Assembly: GCF_035942955.1 (NCBI RefSeq)
Contig: NZ_DASZCQ010000160.1
Span: 27,817 to 91,816, forward strand
Source: DASYTH01 sp035942955
GTDB lineage: Bacteria; Actinomycetota; Actinomycetes; Mycobacteriales; Pseudonocardiaceae
Direction of reading: 5' to 3'
Length of the DNA stretch: 64,000 nt
Part shown: one piece after another, positions 42,841-51,261 of the stretch
Layout of the letters: each line of letters starts with the position of its first letter
Numbering within the stretch: position 1 is the stretch's first letter
Translations under genes and position numbers: made by a program
Notes under the pieces: generated by a model
What the model was told of the DNA's origin: nothing
Databases searched by the model: none
Seen by the model: the letters and a program-made list of their open reading frames with translations, nothing else

Positions 42841-43968
42841 GTGACTAGGTCCTGGGCCCACCGCTACGCCGACCTTTCCGCCCACCCCGTTCAAGTCCTC
42901 ACCGCTCTGACCGTCCTGGGCACGACCACGGTCTGCGCATCGGACTTGGCCGCGGCACTGGATGTGCCAGTGGCTGACGTCGAAGCCGCGGTCGCGTTGT
43001 TGCAGCAGGCCGGATGGTTCGAGGAGCAGGCGGCCGGCGCGGACCCGCGGTTGCGGGAGGCCGCGCGAATCTGGCTGACCTATGACGCGCCCGAGCGGCC
43101 CGATGCCCCTACCGCCGCGGCGATCGCCGGACGTTTCCTGGCGTACGTCGGCGCCGGACTCGACCCGGGCCGGCATGAACCGGACGACATCGTCGAATGG
43201 GCGCGCCGGCATGCCGACGGGATCGTCCGGGCGATCCGGGCGGGCGTGCGGGCCGGGTTGCACGCGGCCGCGACCGCGGTGGCCGCTTCGGCCTGGCGGG
43301 TGGCTGATCGGGTTGCCAACCCGGCGTGGTGGCACCAGTTGGCCCGGCACGGGGAGGACGCCGCCACCAGGGCGGGCGACACCGTTGCCTTGATCGGGCT
43401 GCTGACCAGCAGCGCGGACGTCTACGCCGATGCCGGTGACATGCCGGCCGCGGAGATTCAACGGGTGCGCGCCTGCCGGCTGGCCTTCGAAATCGCCGAC
43501 CACGACCGCATCGTGGCGGCCCTGACCGGCTTGATCGAGCTGTATCGCCGCTGGAAGAGGCCGGAAGGTGCGCTCGACACGTTACAAGAACTGGGCGACA
43601 CCCAGCACCGTGCCGGCAACCCGGTCGGTGAGGCGGCGGCGCTGGCCGAGATCGGTGAGATCATGCTGGCTGCTGACCGGCCGAACCGAGCCGAGGCCTA
43701 CTTCTCCAGAGCGGACGAGATCCTCAATGAGCAACCGGCAAATATCGTGTCGCCAAGGAGGCATGCGCGGATCCTCGAGCAGTGGGGACGGGCGCAATGG
43801 CGTCTCGGACACCGGATTGTGGCACGAAAATGCTTTCAGCGAGCGCTCGACCTTCTCACCGACGTCGACGCCGCGGCGGCCGCACGTGTCCAAGCCCTGA
43901 TCGACACCCGCACCGACGCTGACACTCTGCCCGGCGAAGAACCTGGCGCAGACAGCGAAACCGGCTAG
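42841..43968 (+). CDS. winged-helix/TPR protein
   Basis: 375 residues from GTG 42841. The N-terminal ~60 residues (QVLTALTVLGTTTVCASDLAAALDVP) look like the winged-helix element that follows NB-ARC ATPase domains in AfsR-type regulators. Residues 170-360 are TPR-like repeats (ALDTLQELGDTQHRAG, AEAYFSRADEIL, ARKCFQRALDLL). The NB-ARC domain itself is absent, so it is either a stand-alone scaffold or the surviving half of a larger regulator. The acidic C-terminus is unstructured. Confidence 0.65.
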   Translation: MTRSWAHRYADLSAHPVQVLTALTVLGTTTVCASDLAAALDVPVADVEAAVALLQQAGWFEEQAAGADPRLREAARIWLTYDAPERPDAPTAAAIAGRFLAYVGAGLDPGRHEPDDIVEWARRHADGIVRAIRAGVRAGLHAAATAVAASAWRVADRVANPAWWHQLARHGEDAATRAGDTVALIGLLTSSADVYADAGDMPAAEIQRVRACRLAFEIADHDRIVAALTGLIELYRRWKRPEGALDTLQELGDTQHRAGNPVGEAAALAEIGEIMLAADRPNRAEAYFSRADEILNEQPANIVSPRRHARILEQWGRAQWRLGHRIVARKCFQRALDLLTDVDAAAAARVQALIDTRTDADTLPGEEPGADSETG

Positions 43969-44151
43969 GAATGCCGCAAGAAGCTCACGATGGCGGCCAC
44001 GACTTGAATCAGGCCGGCGACCGGCTGAAACCAACGGAATTCTCGACGGAAACGCCGACGGCCTCGGTTCGTGTAGCGGCGGTGCCGTCCTTGTGGACTT
44101 CTGGTCACAACGATCCCTTTCGGTTCATCATGATGGGTCACGGTGACACGG

Positions 44152-45372
44152 TCAGCCGGCTGATGACTGACGTTCAGGGCCGGGCGAGGGAACCAGCGTG
44201 AGCAGGCGCGCGATATCGGTGGCCACGATCGCTTTCCCGGAAATCGTCTCCTCTGCCTGAAACCCCAGCGTTTTCAGGTCGACAAACTCCACCAGACCCT
44301 CCTTGTGGAGTCGTCGAGCAACCTCGACTGCATGATTTCCGGTCACACCACAGAGCTCCGGGATCTCCCGGACCAGGATCATGGGCCGGTCGATCAGCGC
44401 CTCGGCCAACCGCACCGCCGCGGTTCTCCGCGCGACCTTGGCGACCGTACCGCGGTGCACGTCGGTCAACTCGGCGACAAGCTCGATCTGCTGATAGCAG
44501 GCCTCGCGGATCGCCTCGGCCGCGATGACCATCAACTCGTCGGGATCACCCCGGTCCAGCACGCCGCGGATGACCGCGAGGTACCGCTCCTCGTGGCGCC
44601 GCAACCAGGTCGCCAAGGGCAACACCGGATCGCGCAACACGCCGGCGCGCATCAACATCAGGATGGGGAACTGCCGAGCCAGATGCGCGCTGCCCGGGAA
44701 CGGCGAAATGAGGAGGAACTGGATCTGCGCCAAAATGATCGTGACCAACGGCGGCAACTCGCGCTGCTCCCTCACCCACACGCACCACTGTTCGGTCGCC
44801 ACCCGCAACTCCGCCCCCGGCGGTGCGTGAACGATGAGATCCTCTCCGGCAGGAGAGTTGGTCCAGGTGATGTGCCTGCGCCACGGTAGCTCCTCGGCAA
44901 ATGCGTCGTCCGGCACATCCGACCCCGACATTGCCGCGCTCATCCTGGCCCACACGGTGGGATCCAAAGACCGGTCGGACCGCGCCAACTCCACGATCAT
45001 CTCGCTCACTCGTTGGTAGCCCGGCCACCGCGGATGGGGATCGGCTGCCACAGCCCCCGGCATCGCGGCGGCCAACACCTCACGGCGACCGACGATCACC
45101 CCATCCATCGCCGCCGACGACCGGGTATCCAACGCCTGCAGCATCCGCGACACCGTCGCCCGATGCGGCACCTGCGCCATCGCGGCATCCAGCCGCCCCA
45201 CCGCCTCCTGGGCCGCCATCAGCTCGCCGTACGTGCTGGGCCGCAAGACAATCCCGGACGGCAGGGGGTCCGGCAGAAACGCCTTCCGCTGGCGCACCGC
45301 CGCGGGGAGATCGTCACGATCGGCAAGAGAGAACTGTCGCCCGCGGAACACCGCCCGCTGCTTATCCAACAC
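44152..45372 (-). CDS. Fic-family protein with degenerate active-site motif
   Basis: 406 residues. The N-terminal Fic_N-like part has LDTRSSAAMDGVIVGRREVL. The Fic core position HPFxDGNGR reads SPFPGSAHL (Ser223 at the catalytic His position), so AMP transfer is not expected. The C-terminus has a winged helix (VREIPELCGVTGNHAVEVARRL) as in Fic-wHTH proteins. It may have kept a regulatory or DNA-binding function. The GTG start lacks a convincing ribosome-binding site; an internal start would keep all domains. Confidence 0.7.
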   Translation of the reverse strand: MLDKQRAVFRGRQFSLADRDDLPAAVRQRKAFLPDPLPSGIVLRPSTYGELMAAQEAVGRLDAAMAQVPHRATVSRMLQALDTRSSAAMDGVIVGRREVLAAAMPGAVAADPHPRWPGYQRVSEMIVELARSDRSLDPTVWARMSAAMSGSDVPDDAFAEELPWRRHITWTNSPAGEDLIVHAPPGAELRVATEQWCVWVREQRELPPLVTIILAQIQFLLISPFPGSAHLARQFPILMLMRAGVLRDPVLPLATWLRRHEERYLAVIRGVLDRGDPDELMVIAAEAIREACYQQIELVAELTDVHRGTVAKVARRTAAVRLAEALIDRPMILVREIPELCGVTGNHAVEVARRLHKEGLVEFVDLKTLGFQAEETISGKAIVATDIARLLTLVPSPGPERQSSAG

Positions 45373-46063
45373 ACGCAGATCGTCGCGTACTCCGATTTAT
45401 GGCGGAAAACCGGGGTCACACGAAAACCTACCTTCCGTAGAAGCGCGCTAGGCCAGTCGTGGACTCGATGCCAATCCCGGCCTTTGGTCTATTCTCCCAG
45501 GTCAGGGCTCGTACGACCGACTCGCGAACATCAACACTTCGCGCGGCGCCGGCCGTTGCCCGAGCCGCGACACGGTCCAGCGACCCCTGAGGGGCACGAG
45601 CGCAACTTTTTGGCCAGGAAGATGCACCAGATTGGGTGACGTCACCCGCACAGCGAACAGAAGCGCGCCCGGGCGAGATCGACCGTGACTGCGGTCCGCC
45701 ACGGCCGGCGCGATCACCTTTGACCGCATGCCCAAGATCAACGAGGCGTTGACGAGTCAAGCTCAGCGCAGAGCGGGGTGGTTCGCGGCGCGGCTACCGG
45801 CGGTGTGCCGGCGCTGCCCCGCAACCCGACCACCCGCGGTGCGCCCCGGCGCCTTCGCCCGGGTGCTCGCCGGCCGCACCCGGACCTACGCCTACCGGTT
45901 CGCGCACCGGACCGGGCCCGGCCCCACCCCGATATCCGGCTACGTATGAGGCCGGAGTGTCGCCGGCCGTACGGACGAAGCATGCGTACCGGCCGGGGCC
46001 GCCGCAGCACCGACCGCGGTCGTCTGATCGTTTGAACAGTGGGCTTTTCGGGAACCCGTGTTC
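45373..46063. other. intergenic region without recognisable gene
   Basis: About 690 bp. Short frames on both strands (for example 45502-45741 minus and 45728-45949 plus) have no recognisable domain or ribosome-binding site. Left part is locally less GC-rich. No hairpin or repeat of note was found. Confidence 0.5.
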
Positions 46064-46552
46064 ATGGTTGTCACTAGAACGCGTCGCCGCACCGCGACCG
46101 GTGTGGCCACGATTGTGGCCTTCCTCCTCGTTCTGGTGTTCGGTAGCCCCATCTTCGTGGACTGGGTCAACGACAACACCAGAGCCGACACCGCCGGCGG
46201 GCTGTTCCTGCGAACGCTGGCGTGGCCGGCTTGGTCCTTCGACGCCGACATGCCCGTGCGGGACGTGTTGGCGCAGGACCTCAAGGCGATTCTCTTCATC
46301 GTGTTCGTCGCCCTGTTCGTGAGCCTCCTCGCCGGGGCGGAGCTGTCGCGGGCCCGCGGGACTCTCGCCGACCTGTTCAGCGGGTGGGGCGCCGTGATCT
46401 TCGCGGCGGCTCTCGCCGGCTTCCTCACCGCCTTTCTCTCGGTACAGGCCGGTTTCTACACGGCGCTGCTGTGGGCGTTGAGCGGTGCGGGATACGGCCT
46501 GATCACGGGCTGGATCATCGCCCTCGCCCAGATGGGCACCCGCCGCCCGTAG
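46064..46552 (+). CDS. small integral membrane protein
   Basis: 162 residues from ATG 46064 (GTG 46058 is possible). Four hydrophobic segments: TIVAFLLVLVFGSPIFV, ILFIVFVALFVSLLAG, GAVIFAAALAGFLTAFLSV and ALLWALSGAGYGLITGWIIAL. No recognisable family. It is followed by a strong bidirectional terminator and faces the NB-ARC regulator gene, so is probably outside the metabolite cluster. Confidence 0.75.
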   Translation: MVVTRTRRRTATGVATIVAFLLVLVFGSPIFVDWVNDNTRADTAGGLFLRTLAWPAWSFDADMPVRDVLAQDLKAILFIVFVALFVSLLAGAELSRARGTLADLFSGWGAVIFAAALAGFLTAFLSVQAGFYTALLWALSGAGYGLITGWIIALAQMGTRRP

Positions 46553-46563
46553 CAGGTATGCCA

Positions 46564-46599
46564 GATGAGGGCGCCCCTCGCCAGAGGGGCGCCCTCATC
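46564..46599. terminator. bidirectional terminator
   Basis: Perfect 15-bp stem GATGAGGGCGCCCCT / AGGGGCGCCCTCATC with a 6-nt CGCCAG loop, between convergent genes ending at 46552 and 46618. Confidence 0.9.
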
Positions 46600-46617
46600 A
46601 GGACCGTGACCCCTCGG

Positions 46618-47985
46618 TCAGTTCCGGCATACGGCGCACGACGGCGTCCCGGCCACCGGTGTGCCGAGTCGCGACGTCTGCAGCGGCACGTTGATCCGCA
46701 GCGGTATCGCGGTGTGGTCGTCCGGGGACCCGCCGGCCTCGATCGCGAATGCCCGCACCAGCCGCTCCACCCGGTAGGCGCCCGGCCGGTCACCGCGACG
46801 CAGCAAGCCGGCGTCCATCAACTCGTCGGCGAGCTCGCCCTCGTCGTGCAGGACCGAGTTCGGGTCGCAGCGAAACGGAAGCCGCGCGACTCGCCTCAGC
46901 AGGGTCTTGGCGGCGTCGCTGACCTCCTGGTACGCCGATCTCAGCGACTCGCGCAGGGACAGGTCGCCGATGCGTAGCCAGTTCAGCGCCCCGTCGCGTT
47001 CCATCAGCTTGGCGGTCGCCGTGCACAGCGGCAGGTCGGGCCGCGCGACCAGCTTGCGCAGCGCGATGTCCAGTGCCAGCGGCAGGTCGCCGCACAGCTC
47101 GGCGAGCCGGTCGCACTCCTGCGGCTCGGCCTCGGCCCGCTCGGGTACGGCTGCGGTGATCATCGCGATCGAGTCGGCCCGCGGCGGCACGTCCAGCCGG
47201 ATGCGGCGGACGCCGCCCAACCCCAGCAGGGGCCTGCGGCTGATCACCAGGGTCACGCTGTGCCGCGACTCGGCCAGCAGCGGGCGCACCTGCCGCTCGT
47301 CGCGAACGTTGTCCAGCAGCACCAGCAGCCTCCGCTCGGCCAACAGGGAGCGGTACAGCCCGGCGCGCTGGTCCACCATGCCCGGCAGCTGATCGGCGGG
47401 CACACCCAGGGCGCGCAGGAACCCGTCGAGCACGTACCCGGCGTCCGCCGCGGTGCCGGTCAGCGGCCCGAGGTCGGCGTACAACTGGCCGTCGACCATG
47501 TCGGCGGCGATGCGGTGCGCGTAGTGCAGTGCGAAGTCGCTCTTGCCGATCCCGACCGGACCGGTGATCACCACCGGGGTCGGCGCGGGTGCGGAGAGCC
47601 GGTCCAGCTCGGTCCGCCTGCCGACGAACCCGCTTGGCCGCAACGGTAGTTGGGCCGGCCGGGGCATTGCCTGGTCGGCAGGCGAGTTCCTATATCGGCC
47701 GCGGGTCGGGGCGTCGGAGTTGGTGAGGCTCGCGGCGCGCATCCAGCGGCGCCGCCATTCCTCGCGGTCACCGCCGCACGCCGCCACGAACCCGAGCGTG
47801 ACCTGCAACGTCGGTAATCGTGTGCCGCTTGCCGCGCTGGACAACACGGACGAGGAGAACAACGCTGAGCGTGCCATGTCCCGGTAGGTCGGGTTGCCCG
47901 CCCGTGCGCGCAGTTCGCGCAGCTCGTTGGCAAAACTGGCCACCACCCCGCCGGTGACATCAACAGGCTTCTCCGGTCTCGCCAT
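46618..47985 (-). CDS. HTH/NB-ARC (STAND) regulator, paralog of the gene at 61774-63072
   Basis: 455 residues. N-terminal HTH-like part (FANELRELRARAGNPTYRDM...SSSVLSSAASGTRLP). NB-ARC ATPase with Walker A ITGPVGIGKSDFAL, then RLLVLLDNVRDERQVRPLL and LCGDLPLALDIA. Ends after a winged helix, without the TPR sensor seen in AfsR relatives. An unusual tail ends in SRLGTPVAGTPSCAVCRN. About 40% similar by eye to the regulator at the other cluster end. A GGTTGATTGT-containing inverted repeat lies 162-186 bp upstream. Confidence 0.85.
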   Translation of the reverse strand: MARPEKPVDVTGGVVASFANELRELRARAGNPTYRDMARSALFSSSVLSSAASGTRLPTLQVTLGFVAACGGDREEWRRRWMRAASLTNSDAPTRGRYRNSPADQAMPRPAQLPLRPSGFVGRRTELDRLSAPAPTPVVITGPVGIGKSDFALHYAHRIAADMVDGQLYADLGPLTGTAADAGYVLDGFLRALGVPADQLPGMVDQRAGLYRSLLAERRLLVLLDNVRDERQVRPLLAESRHSVTLVISRRPLLGLGGVRRIRLDVPPRADSIAMITAAVPERAEAEPQECDRLAELCGDLPLALDIALRKLVARPDLPLCTATAKLMERDGALNWLRIGDLSLRESLRSAYQEVSDAAKTLLRRVARLPFRCDPNSVLHDEGELADELMDAGLLRRGDRPGAYRVERLVRAFAIEAGGSPDDHTAIPLRINVPLQTSRLGTPVAGTPSCAVCRN

Positions 47986-48146
47986 GACGGAATCCCCTCC
48001 ACATCAACCCGGCTACGCTTCGTCGGACGCTGGACCCACCAATACCATTGGTCCCGTGGATGAAAGTTGACAAAAATTTGCCCCCAGGCTTGTTGTCGAT
48101 CATTGCACCGCCGGCTATTCCAGTCGATGGGGGCGTTGAACGGCAG

Positions 48147-48171
48147 GGTTGATCGGCCCGAACAATCAACC
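48147..48171. promoter_or_regulatory. inverted repeat with GGTTGATTGT motif upstream of regulator
   Basis: GGTTGAT (48147-48153) and ATCAACC (48165-48171) are perfect complements 11 bp apart. On the minus strand it reads GGTTGATTGTTCGG..., sharing 13 of 14 bases with the site at 51171. It sits in the 389-bp gap 48.0-48.37 kb, which otherwise holds no gene; a further GGTTGTTG-type hairpin is at 48239-48271. Confidence 0.6.
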
Positions 48172-48374
48172 AAGCCGGACTCGTCAAAGGCGACGAAATC
48201 ACCCGCATGGCGGTTGCTGCGACCACGCTATCACCGTAGGTGGTTGTCAGGACGGGAACGCGGCAACCACCCGCGACACGGGGTCACCCCGCGGGCGGCG
48301 GATTGGCGGGCGCAACATCGCCGTGAGTAATTGTCGCGTTTTTCGTCACCACGACCGCGTACAGATTCGGGAAC

Positions 48375-48671
48375 TCAGATGTTGATGATCATCTCGTGGT
48401 CGATCTCCACGATCTCCACCGCGAGCTCGGCGAACCGGCCCGCGATGAGCTCTTTGTACGCCGCGGAGCCGGTATGTACGTCATAGGCCTCCTGGTCGGC
48501 GAAGTTCTCGACGAACAGCAGGTAATCCGGGCGCGCCGGATCGCGGTACACCCGAAAGGACAGCGTCGCGGGCTCCTGCTCGGGGCCCCACCGGGCGAAC
48601 TGCCGGACGAGCTCCTCGGCCTCGGCCTGCTTGCCGGGCTTGAGCGGGACCGATAGAACCTTGGTGAGCAC
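48375..48671 (-). CDS. antibiotic-biosynthesis monooxygenase (ABM) domain protein
   Basis: 98 residues from GTG 48671; AGGAGG lies 5 nt upstream. Ferredoxin-like ABM fold signature: LSFRVYRDPARPDYLLFVENFADQEAYDVHTGS followed by an ALAVEIVEID strand. Family members act as cofactor-free quinone-forming monooxygenases, heme-degrading enzymes or simply dimeric binders. Divergent from the Ada-type gene. Membership of the metabolite cluster is uncertain. Confidence 0.85.
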   Translation of the reverse strand: MLTKVLSVPLKPGKQAEAEELVRQFARWGPEQEPATLSFRVYRDPARPDYLLFVENFADQEAYDVHTGSAAYKELIAGRFAELAVEIVEIDHEMIINI

Positions 48672-48820
48672 AGGATCCTCCTGGGTAGGACGCGCAACGA
48701 GCCGTGGACACGACGATAGAATTGCCGAGCCGCAGGGAAGTGTCTGGTCAGATGCGGACAACTCGGCGGTGTCCGGGTATGGCTGGCGGGCCGGCGGCGG
48801 TCCCTTGATAAGTCTGCGAC

Positions 48821-50203
48821 ATGGCGACGTTCAGGGCGGTGGTCACCACCGGCATCTACTGCCGGCCCGGGTGCGCGGCCAGGCCGCTCGCCGAGAACGT
48901 CCGCACATTCGAGCTGGCCGCCACCGCGGAGGCGGCCGGGTACCGCGCCTGTCTGCGCTGCCGCCCGTACCGGGTCGCCGGTCCGGTCAGCACCGATTCG
49001 CCGGAACTGATCTGCCGCGCGGTGCGGCTGATCCTCGACGGGGTGCTCGACGGCGGCACCGAGGGCACCCTCGGGGCTCGGCTGGCCGTGTCCCCGCGCC
49101 ACCTGCGCAGGCTGTTCAACGACCACCTCGGCGTGACCCCGGACCAGCTCGCGCGGTCGCGCCGCGCGCACTTTGCCCGCCGGCTGCTGGACGACTCCGA
49201 CCTCGCCGTCGCCGACGTGGCGTTCGCCTCGGGGTTCGGCAGCCTGCGGCAGTTCAACCGCGAGATGCGCCAAGTGTTCCTGGCCTCGCCGAGCGAGCTG
49301 CGGATGCGCAGGCGCCGGGCCGACCGGCTGGCCGCCGACGGCGGGCTGGCGATGCGGTTGCCGTTCCAACCGCCATTCGACTGGGACGGCATCCTCGGCT
49401 ACCTTGCCGATCGGGCAGTGCCGGGTGTCGAGTCGGTCGACGGACGCGGGTACCGGCGGACGATCAGCCTGGACGGCGATGCGGGCATGCTGGAGGTGCA
49501 CCCGGGCGACCAGGGCAATCTCGTTCTGCGGGCGCACCTGCCGTACTGGGAGGGGCTGATCCACGTCGTGGAACGGGCGAGCCGGATGGTCGGGATCGAC
49601 GTGGACAACGGCCCGGCGGTGGCTGCTCTGTCGGCAGATCCGGTGATCGGGCCACTGGTGTCCGCCCGGCCGGGGCTGCGGGTACCCGGCGCGTGGGGCG
49701 AATTCGAGGTGGCCGTGCACACCGTCATCGCCCAGCACTGCGGCCTGCCGATGGCCAGGAGCCGGATGGGCGCGCTGGTCCGGCGATTCGGACAGCCGGT
49801 GCCCGGCCTGACCCACGGGCTGACCCACCTTTTCCCGTCGGCCGAGGTGCTGGCGGGTGCGGACATCACCGAGCTCGGCCTGCCTTACCGCACCGCCGTT
49901 GCCGTCCGGGCGCTGGCCGAGCACGTGGCCGCGGGGGACGTCGTGCTTGACAGCGGCGCCATCACGGCCGAGCTGGTGTCCTGCCTGTCCGCGATCGAGG
50001 GGATCGGCGCGGATGCCGCCGAGCAGATCGCGCTGCGCCTCGGCCAGCGGGACGCGTTCCCGCACAGCGCTCCGTACGTCCGCCGCGCGTTGCGGGAACT
50101 CGGCGTCCTAGAACCGGTTCTGGTCGCCGAGGGGTGGCGGCCGTGGCGCGCGGTCGCGGTGGCGCACCTGACCGCCTACGGGGCCGCGGCCGGAGCCAGG
50201 TGA
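48821..50203 (+). CDS. AdaA-AlkA fusion, N-terminally short and lacking the glycosylase catalytic Asp
   Basis: 460 residues. The Ada N-terminal zinc domain has Cys14, Cys18, Cys44 and Cys47 (TTGIYCRPGCAARP, CLRCRP), then an AraC-type HTH (VADVAFASGFGSLRQFNREM), then AlkA N-terminal and HhH-GPD domains (WGEFEVAVHTVIAQ, AIEGIGADAAEQIALR). Two oddities: a TAA 12 bp before the ATG leaves only 13 residues before the acceptor Cys, fewer than usual, and DAFPHSAPYVRR has Ala417 where the catalytic Asp belongs. Methylphosphotriester sensing and transcription control may remain; 3-methyladenine excision is doubtful. Confidence 0.85.
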   Translation: MATFRAVVTTGIYCRPGCAARPLAENVRTFELAATAEAAGYRACLRCRPYRVAGPVSTDSPELICRAVRLILDGVLDGGTEGTLGARLAVSPRHLRRLFNDHLGVTPDQLARSRRAHFARRLLDDSDLAVADVAFASGFGSLRQFNREMRQVFLASPSELRMRRRRADRLAADGGLAMRLPFQPPFDWDGILGYLADRAVPGVESVDGRGYRRTISLDGDAGMLEVHPGDQGNLVLRAHLPYWEGLIHVVERASRMVGIDVDNGPAVAALSADPVIGPLVSARPGLRVPGAWGEFEVAVHTVIAQHCGLPMARSRMGALVRRFGQPVPGLTHGLTHLFPSAEVLAGADITELGLPYRTAVAVRALAEHVAAGDVVLDSGAITAELVSCLSAIEGIGADAAEQIALRLGQRDAFPHSAPYVRRALRELGVLEPVLVAEGWRPWRAVAVAHLTAYGAAAGAR

Positions 50204-50316
50204 TGAACCCAGCGTAGAGTCGCCAAACGCCGCTATGGCACCGATTTTCCGGGCACGGGCCGGACATGCGTTGCCGTGCAAGAACGTTGTCGAGTGAGAA
50301 CACAGAGGAGAGAAGC

Positions 50317-51150
50317 GTGGTAGACAAGGCGCAGCAAGCCAAGGCGGAGTCGTTGCGGTCGCTGCACGGTAGCGGGGTTCTCGTTCTGCCCAACGCGTGG
50401 GACGCGGGCAGTGCGGCGGTGATCGCGGCGGCCGGGGCGAAGGCGATCGCCACGACGAGCGGTGGGGTCGCCTGGTCGCTGGGCCGCACCGATGGACACG
50501 GGCTGACCAGGGAGGAGATGGTCGAGCAGGTCCGGCGGATCGCGGGCGCGGTGGACGTCCCGGTGACGGCCGACGTCGAGGGCGGGTACGGCCCGACACC
50601 CGATGACGTGGCCAAGACCGTCGAGGCGGTCGTCGAGGCCGGCGCGGTGGGCGTGAACATCGAGGATTCGCGTGCCCCCGGCGGGCCGCTGTTCGAGGTG
50701 CGGGAGCAGGCCGAGCGGCTGCGCGCGGCTCGTGCCGCGGCGCGGCGGGCCGGGCTGCCCGAGCTGGTGATCAACGTGCGCACCGACGTCTTTCTGTTCG
50801 GCATCGGCGAGCCGGCGGGCCGGCTGGACGACGTGATCGCCAGGGCCGCCGGATACGCGGAGGCGGGCGCGGACTGCCTGTTCGTGCCCGGCCTGATCGA
50901 CCTGGACGCGCTGGCCTCGCTGGTGAACGCGACTTCCCTGCCGGTCAACGTGATGGCGTGGCCGGGCGCGCCGACCGTCGCCGAGTTCGAGGCTGCGGGG
51001 GTGCGCCGGGTGAGCCTCGGCACCGCCGTCACCCAGGCGGCCTACACCCTCGCCCAGCGCGCGGCCGCCGAGGCGCTGACCAAGGGCACGTACGACGAAC
51101 TGGACGGCGCACTCGACTTCGGCACCCTGAACGGCTTCTTCGCTCGCTGA
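50317..51150 (+). CDS. isocitrate lyase/PEP mutase superfamily protein
   Basis: 277 residues from GTG 50317, preceded by GAGGAG. TIM-barrel ICL/PEPM signatures: NAWDAGSAAVIAAAGAKAIATTSGG, TADVEGGYGPTPDDV, GVNIEDSR and NVRTDVFLFG. The KKCGH loop of true isocitrate lyases is absent, so it belongs to the broad PEP-mutase/oxaloacetase/2-methylisocitrate lyase-like group. It precedes the flavin monooxygenase by 111 bp with a candidate operator between, so its place in the cluster is unclear. Confidence 0.85.
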   Translation: MVDKAQQAKAESLRSLHGSGVLVLPNAWDAGSAAVIAAAGAKAIATTSGGVAWSLGRTDGHGLTREEMVEQVRRIAGAVDVPVTADVEGGYGPTPDDVAKTVEAVVEAGAVGVNIEDSRAPGGPLFEVREQAERLRAARAAARRAGLPELVINVRTDVFLFGIGEPAGRLDDVIARAAGYAEAGADCLFVPGLIDLDALASLVNATSLPVNVMAWPGAPTVAEFEAAGVRRVSLGTAVTQAAYTLAQRAAAEALTKGTYDELDGALDFGTLNGFFAR

Positions 51151-51170
51151 TCCGCCCACGGCGTTTCCTC

Positions 51171-51196
51171 GGTTGATTGTCCGGCTCGGTCAATCC
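51171..51196 (+). promoter_or_regulatory. inverted repeat with GGTTGATTGT motif upstream of the biosynthetic operon
   Basis: GGTTGATTGTCCGG followed by CTCGGTCAATCC forms an imperfect inverted repeat ending 66 bp before the flavin monooxygenase start. It shares 13 of its first 14 bases with the site upstream of the left regulator and 10 with the one upstream of the right regulator. Candidate operator for one of the two NB-ARC regulators. Confidence 0.6.
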
Positions 51197-51261
51197 TTTC
51201 GGCCAACCGGCCAGGTGGCTTGAATCGGAAGACATCAGCGCAGCCGAGGGAAAGCGATCGA

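Noticed and set aside
42194..42844. Two plus-strand frames of 117 and 98 codons
   Set aside because: No ribosome-binding site, family resemblance or credible codon use.
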